From Augochlora pura (taxonomy: Eukaryota; Arthropoda; Insecta; Hymenoptera; Halictidae), in NCBI RefSeq assembly GCF_028453695.1, contig NC_135776.1:3286001-3350000 (forward strand): 64,000 nucleotides of DNA, read 5' to 3'. A program made the position numbers and the translations under genes. A model generated the notes under the pieces. That model was given only the letters and a program-made list of their open reading frames with translations. It was not told the origin of the DNA and did not search any database. This document shows positions 38,504 to 50,800 of the stretch, in pieces (positions within the stretch are counted from its first letter, which is position 1; each line of letters begins with the position of its first letter).

Positions 38504-40127
38504 TCTGCAATCAAAAAAGATTTATTTAAAAATTTAAATTAAAAGTTTATTTAAAAGTTTAATTTGTTTATACATGCATACGTATATACATTTCGCTTTT
38601 TTTAGAACGTATAGCATACTTTGTTTAACAAGACAAAATTTCATAGAACTGCATTCTCATTTCAAGGAAAACATAACCTAATACGAACAAGTGTTTCCGA
38701 GATTAAGGTGAGCAAAAAACGTGATATTCATAAATATCCTTATACTTTAATTGATTGTCTATTTTATTTGTAACATTTATCGCGTACTTGCAAATATACA
38801 TATGTATAAGCCAAACATTCGTCATTTTTCCTTTGTTTCAATTGTATGGTATGTTCTAATTTTATTATCTTCTTTCTAAAGTGATTAATTTATCTAAAAA
38901 TTTGACTGGTCTATTTGGTATAGATGCTGACAAAATACAATGAATTTGTAATGATTACTTTAAAAAATATCAGGAGAAAATTTCTCATACTATAAATTAA
39001 ATTAGTTGGTCAAGTAAATATGCACACAGAAATAATGTTAAGCATGCATAATACCAATGAATTGCAAAGTACAATCAAACCGTGTAGGTCACAAAGAGGT
39101 CATTTTATTACCTGAAGTGACAGAACAATTTAATGCTTTAACTACCTGAAGTGACAGAACAATTTAAAGTGAAAGTGTTCGATGTTTTATATTAGAAAGA
39201 ATGTATATTTTCCGTTCTCTGTAACGTGTGGAATTTGTTAGTGTTCACAGCTTATCATGTATTTAATTCATAGACTTTTAGCTGTAGTTTTGAAATAATC
39301 GATCCTATCTATTCCTAGAATCACACGCAATTTTACGACAGTTCTTGTGTCAATATTTTTGTTTCATAACGTACGTACGTATGTATGTATGTACGTATGC
39401 ATATCTAAACCGCGCACAGATTCTTTATTCCTTCGTTCAATAAATATGGATTACCTAATACAGAAAACGTATTCCGCGATATCGGTCACGATAATGCAAA
39501 TGCGAAGCCACGAGATAAATGTACAATCAAAGCCTTATACACAATTTGCAATTAAGAACATAACCAAGGACGAAAATTACGAAACGCTAGGTAATTACAA
39601 CGGGTTCGAAAGTTTGAACAGAGAACTAGTCAAAGTAAGAATTTATATTCAGAAATACGTGTGAAACGTATGGCGGCGATAATATTAATTACCTTATTAG
39701 TAAAATTCACGAAGCTTTGAAATCATTGCGATTTCGTTGCATTACACAGCACATTTCTGAATAATACAAACGGAATTCGTGCACAGCAATGGCGTGATGG
39801 AAGTTTCACAATTACGAACTTGACCTTCGTACAACAGTTCTTGGAAAAAGTAGGTAATTTTCGAGTTAGAACTAATCCGAAACGAAAAGATAATGTAAAA
39901 TACTTGAATTACGTAACAATGATTAACGTCTAACTCTACTAAGATAATCATTCATCATGCTTCTCGATAACCGATTACATATTGCGTTACTTATTGCAAT
40001 AAAGCTTCGCGATTGACCAAATCTCGAATTTGGTGTTTTTGAAACGAAACGAATAGATATGTTAGTTCGAAATGAATAGAACGACGGTGTTAATGCGAAC
40101 GTTATGGTAATTAAATGGAATCATACC
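38504..40127 (-). other. Jafrac1: 5' UTR intron of peroxiredoxin (inferred)
   Basis: A TTTTGATTGCAG acceptor lies nine bases before the start codon (38505 is its last base). A GAAG|GTATGA donor is at 40127/40126. The interval holds no supported gene; it contains a 25-bp exact direct repeat at 39109-39133 and 39143-39167. Confidence 0.55.
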
Positions 40128-40560
40128 TTCTCCTTTATGTGGAAAAATCTAGAACGTAGACGAGCACCGTACGTATCTGCACGCTGTCAAAAGAATGTCT
40201 AACCGGCTACCGGTTCCGAAGCGACAGGGACTTGATCTTGATTCACAATTACAACGGAAAGCGAATAGCTAGCGCCATCTGGACACTATAGTGCCTCCTA
40301 TTTTGGAATTGAAGGTAATCGTGCTTGTGTAAAATGCTTGAAATATTGTTGAATATTGCCGTTTTAAATATAAAATTGTATTCAAATCGTAGATTAACTT
40401 TCCTTTATTTAAATAGTTAAATCACTTTTCAGTTACTGTTACTTTGAGTACTTGGCAGAAACAATATTCCTTCAACACTATTGGACACGTATCCGGCAAC
40501 AGGTGGAAAAAAATTGAAAGGACGATTCAAAAGAAAATCAAGAATAGAGAACGTGCAATG
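40128..40560. promoter_or_regulatory. shared divergent promoter, Jafrac1 / PTRHD1
   Basis: The two start regions point away from each other. A non-coding first exon for the plus-strand gene probably ends at 40558 (donor AAT|GTAAGT, 40559), matching the TTCTTAG acceptor at 41244. A TAGCGCCATCTGG block at 40270-40282 resembles insect CTCF-like sites (from memory). No TATA box stands out. Confidence 0.45.
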
Positions 40561-41245
40561 TAAGTTTCGTTTCTAAATTATTAACAATTTAAGTCCGCTA
40601 ATAGCAGCGGCTAAACCATTATTGATGACAATTGTTTTTGTTCGTTGCACAGTATGTCGTCGTTGCGCTCTTTTTTATCTTATTTACGCGCATCTCTATT
40701 GGGGAATCATTGATCTTTCATTTTGGAATAATAGAAAATAATAGCGCAGATATCGTGCAACCGTTTTTAATAATTACTCTTTTATTTATGGATACTTAGA
40801 AATGCGACGATAAAATATAAATTGAATATTATTAATCAGCATTTAATTTGAAGAATTAGGTATACACTTTTGTTAGTAAACTACTTTAATGAGTATTTAC
40901 CGAAAATCATATAGGACATACATTGTATTATATATGTATTTCATCGTTAGTGAATTGAACTGCATACATCACATGTAACTGATTTATGCCAGTAAGGAAC
41001 TGATAAGTAGATTTTCAAGATTTATTATAATACGTTGGTTAGCCTGAAACACGTTTTAGGAAGATAATTACTACAGTATTAGTTTTGTATATTCGGAAAA
41101 GGTAAGAATTCAATGTAAAACATATCGATTATATTTTGAGGTTACTAGAAGTCAAATATGAATTTAACTTAGTTCCATAAGCATTTAGAACTAAAAAGAG
41201 GAGTTTTTAAAAAGTTTGAATACCAAAGTGTTTATTATTCTTAGA

Positions 41246-41720
41246 ATGTCTGATACAATAGTCCAATATGTGTTGGTACGTGGAGACCTTTTAAAAACAT
41301 TAAAGTGGCCTATTGGTGCAGTTATTGCTCAAGCGTGTCATGCTTGCACTGCTGTTACACATCTGTTTTATTCTGATGATTGTACACAAGAATACCTTGA
41401 TGATTTAGACAATATGCACAAAGCTGTACTCGAAGTAAGTATAAGGTTTTTGTGCACATAATTCTCCATTCTTTCAGTGCAGAATTAGCGGAAGCAGTTT
41501 TCTTTAAAACAGTATATTATACACAATATTCAAATACTAGGTGCCAGATGAGGCCAGTTTAAATGCTTTAGCCACTGTACTGAATAGTAACGGCATTCAA
41601 CATAAATTGTGGATAGAGCAACCTGAAAATATACCAACATGTTTAGCGGTAAAACCTTATCCTGCGGATGAAGTGCGGTCATACTTCAAGAAGTATAAAT
41701 TGCTTAAGCTGCATTTATAG
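41246..41720 (+). CDS. PTRHD1: PTRHD1-type peptidyl-tRNA hydrolase domain protein
   Basis: Two exons, 41246-41434 and 41541-41720, joined in phase 0 (GAA|GTAAGT, then CTAG|GTG), give 122 residues. The start QYVLVRGDLLKTLKWPIGAV, then AQACHACTAVTHLF, and the end CLAVKPYPADEVRSYFKKYKLLKL match the small Pth2-like PTRHD1 family. Pth2 enzymes cleave peptidyl-tRNA; activity of PTRHD1 itself is less certain. It is slightly shorter than the human protein as I recall it. ATG 41246 is the only ATG before the conserved domain. A frame reading further upstream begins at a TTG and runs through a likely acceptor, so it is intron. AATAAA at 41773-41778 is close behind. Confidence 0.95.
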
Positions 41721-44700
41721 TAAGGTTTTAATTTACATGTCTCTTACTTTTTTTATATTATACACTGATGGTAATAAAATATAACAGTTTGTTATAGTAA
41801 TATACAATTTTGATGTCCTAATGTCTAATATATTTAATTTAACTTTACAGGCATTGTTAATTTTATTTGAACATTGGTTTGTGAATAACTGATTAGTAGA
41901 ATTCTCAATTACATTATATTATTAGGGATGTAATTAAATAATTTTTAACTAGAGATTGTAGTCTTTTGAAATTATGAAAGCTTTACTACTGTTGGATAAG
42001 TCAATACCTTACCTTGGCTGATTCTTGTTATATGGAAGGACAAATTCAATGCAGGTTTTATTTTACAGGATCTATGAAATGGGTAGAACTATTCCGGATA
42101 TACACTTATATTTTATTTTACAATACCTGGTAATATTGACAATGTGTACACATTATTCTGTCGCTTTACAGCTAATGTAACTCTAAGTCTAAAGGAAACT
42201 TACGTAACGATATGCTTTATTAACTGATAATCGTATAAAAATTAGCCTTTGCGATCGTGCAAAAATATGCACCTTATCTGACACACCGAAGGCAACAAAA
42301 TTACACAGGTACGCGTATATGCATTGTTCGCGAAACTAACACGTAGTAGGAAAGTAAGTTCTTTCAACTGTTCTTCCACTGTAACGAAATTAACTACGCT
42401 GTAATCATGACAGAAAGTCACCGAACAATTCGAAACGTGTGTCGCTTGAAAAGTCCTCGAATAAAATGCAGAATTGGACCTCCCCAAAAAAAAATAAACA
42501 ATGCGATATCGAATCGGTATCCCTTTTTTCCAATCTCTTAAAATCATAATGATATGTAGAACGGTCGATAATTAATACGATCATGTATGAATATGTAAAT
42601 AGCATTTGTGCTTCTTAAAAGCTCGTTTGGTTGTATTTGAATAGGAAATAAATTAACAGAGTAACTTAACGCTTGATTAAACGTTTACCTGAATATAAAT
42701 TAAAACGGAACGATACTTTATCAACGAAACGGTATAAATCGACGGGCCTATGCAAACGGATCAATCATCAGTTCTGGCGGTGTGTGCTTCAGTTTCTTTT
42801 CTTGTCTATACATAACTCCCCCCTTCTCTTTTAGTAATTTATTGATATCTAAGAAAGAACTGTATTACGATGACGGTTGATATCTCAAGAACGATATAGC
42901 GTACGACGGTAGATACTTTTAAGAAAGCTATATTACGACGGTTTGGAATTTCATTGTTACTTGAATGTCCGCTCATTTATCCATCCCCTTTTCATTCGTC
43001 GAATTCTCGCGCCGCGATGCATCTATCTGATCGCGCCAACGATGATCTCGTTACTGTTATTTATACATAGGATGCTCTCTCGCATAATCGTCGGCCGGGC
43101 CGACGAATCAATTTTTTTTACCTATCATCCTCTTTGTCGTCGCGCGCGACGCGTTGTGCGATTGATTGTTCGTTAATTTCACGACGTCGAGGACAAGGTA
43201 ATTCATAAAATTATGCGTCGACACCTCGTCGCCGGTGTAATTGTAATGTTGGTATTGTTCTAACCGCGTCCCGCGGTAATAAGCTCTCTAAATATTTATG
43301 TACACGCACTATCTGCGGACGCTAATCACTGTAAGTACACTTATTTACAACACTCGATGGCAAGATGATTAGTTTGGCATACAGGTAGTTATATGCAAAA
43401 AAATATGTATACGTAAAATATACATATACATCTCATTTCTGTTTGTTTGTTCGTTTTGTTCGTTCGTTCGTTTTTTCTTTTCTTTCCTAAACAACTTGTT
43501 CAGTACGTCGAATGGGGGATGATGAGTATTTTCACGATGAAATATACACAGAGGTCCCTGGAAATGTGTGCTTCTGTACTTCATTGTGTTACTGCCCTTG
43601 TTCCGCCTCCTCCTCCTCCAGCCATTCCCGAAGAATATTGTTTCCTCCCTGTAAATATCATGAAACGGTCGTATCAGGGGCTTGGATTGGAATCGTTCAT
43701 TTCTAGAATTGTCTGTTCAAGCAGGCCTAGAAGATTCGCATGATTCAGGGCTTGAAACGGTACCTTGAACAATCGTTAGTATTTAAATAGGTACGATAGA
43801 ACAATATTCCTTCGAATAATCGTTTCGAATAGTCTACAGATCTTGATGAAAAATAAAATAGAAATATAGTTTTCAAAGAAGAAATGCAGTCTGTTCGTAT
43901 TTGCATCGAAATCGTAATTATAGCTCTGTTTAACAATTTCAGGCCCTGTTGTGTGATACGATCAAAGAAGTAGGAAGAATTCATAGCGCCGGAACGTACA
44001 GGTGCAATGTAAACGTGAACGTTCAAACGCGTTCGCGCGTAAACCGCTGTTCCTTATGATCGAAACTCAGTTCCGTGTTGGCATCTCATTGTTCATCGAA
44101 CAGTCGGCTAGCTCGACAATTGTGTAATCGTGCGTGGAGCAATCGGACGGGTATGTAGTCAAGAATTCATGCACCGGAGATTAGCGTTGTTTCGAGTGTT
44201 AAATCATTCTATGAGCAACGCGATGGGTCGTGCATTCTATTCAGGAATAGAGGTTTTATTAACGACGGTGGAACATCGTTCAACTTACGTCTTTGGACAG
44301 ATCTTTGTAGAAAGGGAAAGGGTTGGTGCAACTTTAGAAATAAATAAAAATAAAAGTAGATCTAAACGGAGAAATCGGAGACACGAAGGAACTCTATGTG
44401 TAGAATCTCGTTTAAAATTCCGTAAGCAACAGAATGTGTTTCTACTGAATTTATAGATAGATTCTACGAAAGGCCATGCCCAGAAAAGGATGTTCTGTAT
44501 TAGAGGGTCGGTGCGTTGCATCGCCGACTAGTATCATGCATAAAAAGTTAGCGTAACTACGGGGCTTGCAATTACCAGGACCACGTTAGTTTAGGAGAGC
44601 AGGGTGAGACGAGTGATGAGGGGCGATGACGGTGGTGGTAATTTTTATTGGTGGTGTATTTGGTGGTAGTGGTGGTAGTGGTGGTAGTAGTTGATGGTGA

Positions 44701-44724
44701 TTAGGGCAGCGCACAATGAGCAAT
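41721..44724. other. region between PTRHD1 and the collagen stop codon
   Basis: PTRHD1 poly(A) signal at 41773-41778 (+). On the minus strand AATAAA occurs at 44649-44644, 76 bases after the collagen stop, a plausible but unproven 3' end. The rest has no coding signal. It includes TTCG repeats near 43455-43475 and a CCT run near 43606-43620. Confidence 0.45.
44635..44697 (+). repeat. GGTGGTAGT repeat
   Basis: Imperfect GGTGGTAGT units, likely inside the collagen 3' UTR on the opposite strand. Confidence 0.85.
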
Positions 44725-44844
44725 TTATTGCTCGGCTAGATTTCCGTTCGGATCCGAATATTCGTCGTCCTCCTCTTCAGGTTCCTCGTAATCCGTTTCA
44801 GCTGGTTCGGGGCCGTCGATGGCTGACACCGAGGTGATGATGGT
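44725..44844 (-). CDS. collagen last coding exon, acidic tail
   Basis: Encodes 39 residues with ETDYEEPEEEDDEYSDPNG and a TAA at 44727-44725. The acceptor is CAG at 44847-44845; an alternative three bases earlier would add Gln. Its Glu/Asp/Tyr clusters are reminiscent of tyrosine-sulfation contexts, which is inference. Confidence 0.72.
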   Translation of the reverse strand, partial: TIITSVSAIDGPEPAETDYEEPEEEDDEYSDPNGNLAEQ

Positions 44845-47800
44845 CTGCTAATCATAGGCGAGAATCCGAGCGATCTACCTTGATCTTACAACATTTACAA
44901 CGTTTACAACGCTTACAACCGTTCGTCAACGTTCACGGTTGTTCACCGGTGCAGTCTCTGGCTGGTAACCCGATAATCGGGCACAGTCCGTGCGAAAGGT
45001 GTTCGCGCACACCTTTTAAAACGATATTACACAAAGTTACGATAAGATGTAATTTTAGTCACTATGTGTTTTACTCATTGTACGGTGAACTCTCGATACC
45101 TTTAATATTTAAATGAAGTTCGAGTTATTCGATTCAGTTTTTCAGAAGGCGTTTTAAAAGGTGTCGACGAACGCGACCGTAGATATGAAACTTAGCATTG
45201 GTCTCTCAAAGAAGATGGACAGATCTCGACGGTATCGTTTCTGTATTAATTTAATACCGGTTACACCGAAGGAAAAAAAAGGTTAGGACACGAACGAGAA
45301 GAAACGCGGCATCGTCTCTGTATTAATCTAATACTGGTTTCCACGAAGAAAAGAGCTAGAGATCCGAACGAAAAGGAATGGACAGAGAAAAAGATTGGAT
45401 TACCTGAGATGGTCTTGATCCGCATCCAGGTAACGGCAACCCGTCGGGACCTGTTGGACAGGGCGCATCGAGTCCCGGTACACCTTGTTCTCCCGTGTCG
45501 CCTTTCTCGCCCTTCTTGCCGCGCTTTCCCTCCGCTCCCTATGTTCAGACACAAGAATGCTTTTTCATGGAAATGACGTAGTCAGCGAGTGTCTGTGCAA
45601 ACGTGCAAAAAAGGCCAGGCAGAAGAAAGATTCTCTCTATGCACTATACAGTATCGGACTGTGCAGAGTCCGCAATTGAGCATGAACGTCTAACAGAGGC
45701 GTTGAGGAATCTTTTGCTCTACTACTCGACAATTGCTGTGAAATAGCCGCCTAAGTTCGTCCTAAAGTTCGGCTTTCAAGTCTTGGCCGAAATTCTACAT
45801 GAAATTTCCCTCGGCCATCACTTTCAGAGACTTCTAAGCTAACATTGATCCGACGAGTGTCACACGGTCCCGATCGTAACGAAAGTATGGCGAGTCGACG
45901 AGTTTACACGCTGGTGGCAGCATACGGATCTAGATGGATCGAAACGAACGGCGAAGTCAACATGGAAAAATTGAGAACGAGGGTGCGAGATTATGGCGTT
46001 GGTACAGTCGTTCCGCTCTTCGATAAACTAATTCGCATTTGAACCGTTATAATTTTGTCAAATAGTATTGTACGACAATTAACCCAGACTCGTTTTAAAG
46101 CTCGAAGCTTCTGCTTTTGTTATGTATCGTTCAAATGTTACGAATTGATACGTTCCTGTACGCGTCAGAAATTTTTTCGGCGGCTGTTTCTAACGTAGAT
46201 TTAAAGATTGACGTCTCCCCTTTCCAGCGACCCCTCAAACTTTGTCGCACGATTTTTCTTAGCCACTTTATCGAGCTTCGAACGTGAGTCGTACTTCGCA
46301 AGATACGCGATGGCTTCGCGCGACCGAACTTGTTCCCCGTTTCTGTTCCATAAATCGGCTAAAAAAAATAGTACGTCAACTTTCAAGATGCCATTGCAAA
46401 GAGGAAGTTTCGAGCTTCGAATCCATGATAGATGCCTTCCTGGAAAAAATTCGTCGACGTTTTTAGAGACGTTTCAATTTGCATCTCTTCGATTCTCCGG
46501 TAAACCTCAGTTGTCCTCAGTTTCCTCCCTTCCCCATAACGTGTACAATCATGCTGGAAGAAAATGAACTATGCACATGAAAAATAGAAGCCACGAGCTA
46601 CAAAATGGGTACGAATCGATCGTTGTACAATTCGTGTTAACGCAACTATAATGATTTCGATATCAACGATCCGCCGAAGAAACGAGATTCCGCGCGGAGA
46701 GATTTTCTGGAACCACTGTAGATTGTCGGAAGTATGCGCGGCAAAGCTGATTCGGACACGCCGATTACGTCGTCGATTATTGCAGAAACTACTCTATCAG
46801 GTCACCGAAACAACGCGCCGATTAGATAAAACGATCGGACTTGTCCGAACCAATTTTTCCGCTCTCCGTTCGATTGGTTGTATTTCGTCGTCCCTCGCCG
46901 AACAGCGATCACGCACGAAGCCGTGTAGCGAATTGTGAAAATTAGCATAGCGTATTTTTTTTTTAAAACAATGCGTGTTTCGAACGGCGGTGATTCGTTT
47001 GTCACGGCAGCCTTGGACGCAATAGTACGGCGACGGTAACGATCGCGGCGACGACAACCGAGGCGATCAACGATAATGAGAAATGAGAATCATGGTGGCG
47101 CAACGTCGATGGTACAACAGTTTCATTTCGTCGTGAAACACGTCCGAGCGAATCCGTATTAATATCCACAATAAACCAGCCTGATCGGAATCGTAATTTG
47201 CTTGCCCAATTATGTTAAATTAATAGTCGAATTACGTCAATACTTACAGGTAGTCCTATATCACCTTTGTCTCCCTTCTGTCCCTAGAATTGGTAGGCCA
47301 AATAATTTATTCTGGTTCTTCGCTTCTTTTTCTACATGCACGGTGTTCGATGCATTTCTGATCGTAGAATGCAAAATCCTGGCCGGATTTCAGGCCCTGA
47401 CCATCTCAATGTACATACGTCGCTACGATCATCGACGCGTCGAACGGTGTAAGGTAATTAGACTAAAATCGGTCGGTTATATTGGAGCAGAGAGTGATTA
47501 GCGGATGTTAGAGCCCGTTTGTTCGTTTGGTATTTAATGATCGTGGTGTCTCTGTGTTCCTCGTAACGATTGGAAATTATGCGTGTTTTTATCTGTTTCG
47601 TTAAGTGAAACTGTTTCATTTTTAGTACGAGGTCGTTCGATTCGGTTTTATGTGGTTCGAGGGAAGTGGTACTAACTCAAGAATTACGCGTGCAGAAATG
47701 CTGTCTGCAACGACTGACACGTGTAATTAACCCGCGGATTTCTCTGGAGAATGAAAATTGTCTGCGTTAATGCAGGAAATATGTATACAGTGTTTTATAA

Positions 47801-50800
47801 TTTTTTAAAGTGCATCTACTGTTTCGTGTTCGATCTACCCATTTCTACTGTAATAAAAGCATTTATAGGATTACAATTTATTTTCATGTTAAGCATGAAT
47901 TTTTTAATATATCTATGAATGCAAAATGATTATAAAGACGTATTTGAAACTGACGAAAATTCTTTGGTCTCTTAATAAATAATTTTACGCGATCTGCTTT
48001 ACTCGGATATTCGAATACGACATTTGACGTTAAAATTACGCTCGAGCATGATCGATTTATATTAAGTAAATTCCAACGAAAATTCAACGAGGCTATATCC
48101 GGTTCGTTCGAGTTGTTTGAAAGGCGAGTTTCGATGCACTTTGATCGCGTTGCAAATATCGAAATGCAATTTATTCCTTTCGCAATCATATATCTCGGAG
48201 CTGTATTCATTAAGATATACGAATTGAAGGGGTATCCTGGAAATTATGCCGATCACGTGACCGATAGCGGTGAAATCGAATTTCGACTAACACCAGCATC
48301 TTGGCCTATCGATTATTGGAATTACCAAATTGACGGTGACCCTCTTAGGGCTATATTGATCACGGCTCAAAATACATTCACGTCATTTCGGTATAATGTG
48401 CGCTCGACGAGCTTAAAAGTTGTCTGTGCAATAATCAATTAAATAATGTTCTCAACAGTGCTATATTTAAACCGCTGATTTTTGTAGAAAATCGATATTT
48501 TCTCTATCAATTTCTACACGAGCCAAGTATAATTTTATTTGTTTCCCTGATCATTTTAATAAGTCGAAAATTAGTACATCACGTTCTCAGTTTATTTTCA
48601 CGTACGTGTATGTATCAGTATTAAAAAAATTATATCAAATAGTGGTAATAATAAAAATATCATCGAGGTCCCTATTATTAGCGTAATCCTTGATGGTCGA
48701 GAGCATAGCAATTTGTGGAACGAAAGGATTATAGCTTGGGGCTTTTTCAATATCGAAGGACCTTGTACTATGCTTTTTTAAGATCGTATACAGTTATGGC
48801 ACAGTTAAACCATTATCAGTTGCAAACGACTGTTTTTCACAGATCTCGAAAATCATGTCTGGATAATTATTTATTTTGGTGGCTCTTCTCAATTTGAGCT
48901 ATTTTGCTTTTCGATTGTTCTTTTTTAATATAACTTCCATTTTAATATTAATTTTTTTTCAATCGTGCCTGTACAGGAAATTCGAGTAATAATAATTTAT
49001 TTTAATCAGCAGAGGAAGGTCCTTATTTTATAATAATTATGGTAGTACGTCGTCTAAATAGCATATTGGAAAGAAGAAAAGAATAAAAGAATAAAAATAA
49101 AAACTGAAAAAACTAAATTATGATGGAAGTAAAAATAGAAGAAAATTAAGAAATGAAATAATACTAATCATCGTGATGAATTGTCAAAAGAATTATTATC
49201 ACCATAGAGGGTTGACCAAAAAAACACTAATAAAATAACCGGAATTGAGAAAAACCACTGAATCCATTGTGTCTGCGTGCACCGAATCGAAGTCCCTTTG
49301 TAAGTACGTTTCAACACTCGAACGGCGGACGAATTATTTATCAATCTGCTGGACCAGCAACTATTGTTAAGACATCAGAAACCGCTTGGAAGCAAGCGAG
49401 GTATTTTCACATTTAACGACTGGCTTCTATTATTCTGATCGACGAAAAAGTGGCAGACTATGGAAAACAACCGAAAAGATGCATCCATGCATCCGTCGTT
49501 TGCGCGAGGGATCGTTTTTGTTTCTGCAACTGATCTCGCAGCTGCAATCAGTTTAAACAATGATTTATAAATCAATGTCGGAACAGTCGAGAGACAGTTT
49601 TTCTCAATCAGACTGCATTTTACCAATTTCTTTCTTTCCTCTCGTTTCAATCGTTTGCAAGCTATTGTAAATCTTACTGTAAATCTCTACGAACGATTAT
49701 TAATATTTATTATTAATATGTTACTGTTTAATGAAGTAACTATTCCGCGTTCGAGTATTTTTTCCCCGTGATTAAGTCTTATTCGTTACATCATTTAACA
49801 AATCTTTTCAATTTTCTATACGCAATTCGAGTGCATTTTCTAATTCTTTTATTATTAAGGTATTATTATATAATTTTTTAAATATTTAGAAACTCCCGCG
49901 ATAAATAAAATAAATATTGTAAATTAAAGCCGAGTTGACCGGTCGTGGTGAAGCGTTAATTTATCGTCCGCTACCGTGCTCTTCGGGTCGAAACGGACCC
50001 GAGGCCCGCCGTCCGAGTGTTAACAGAGACATCGAACTTTACGAGAATAGTTTAGACAGTGTCCCGGGCGTGAGCAGGAGGAGAGGGAGGCGGTATAGAG
50101 TTCCGTTCCCCTCGGTTTCATGCGAAAGAAGTAAAGAGATGAATTTCGGCGCAGAGTTCCCGGGGTAGATCAGGCAGATGTATCCTCGTTACCCCGGGTT
50201 ACAGTCACGCCAAGGAACGAGCGATAATCGAATACCACTATACCTCCTTGCCAGGAATTCCAGCCGTACCCTGGGGACAAACAGAATATATCGTTTTGGC
50301 ATCTCCACAGCTGTATAATCGAATTCGAGCCGAACGAAGTATCGTTTTCTAAGCAAATTCTTAACAATCGGAGAACATCGCTCGACAATACTGACTTTTA
50401 CTGTGTTTTTCTTTTTTTACAGACGTTTAGGATCGTGGCTGGATAATTATTTAGTTCTCAATTTGACAGAAATGGAAAAATTTTGCAGAACCCTCCAGGA
50501 ACGATAACAAAATAGCCAGAATTGAGAAAAACCGCCTGAACCAACGCGTCCGCGTGCGTCGGATCGAATGCGTTTATATAAACTGCAAGGACATCGAGCA
50601 GAGTGTTAATCATCGAAACCCTTTGGCAAGTCACAGTTTTAACACTCGAACGGCGGACATTCTTGGCAAAAATGTGGCTAGGTATGATTCGGTATATTTA
50701 TCAATCATTTGTCAGTTATTCATTCATTATTTACTATTTAAATATCAATTATTTATAAATTATTTACGTTTTAAGTATCAATTATTTATCAAGTATTTAC

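Noticed and set aside
43590..43640. Poly-Pro / poly-Gly coding block
   Set aside because: A CCT triplet repeat with no splice borders, probably in the collagen 3' UTR or intergenic.
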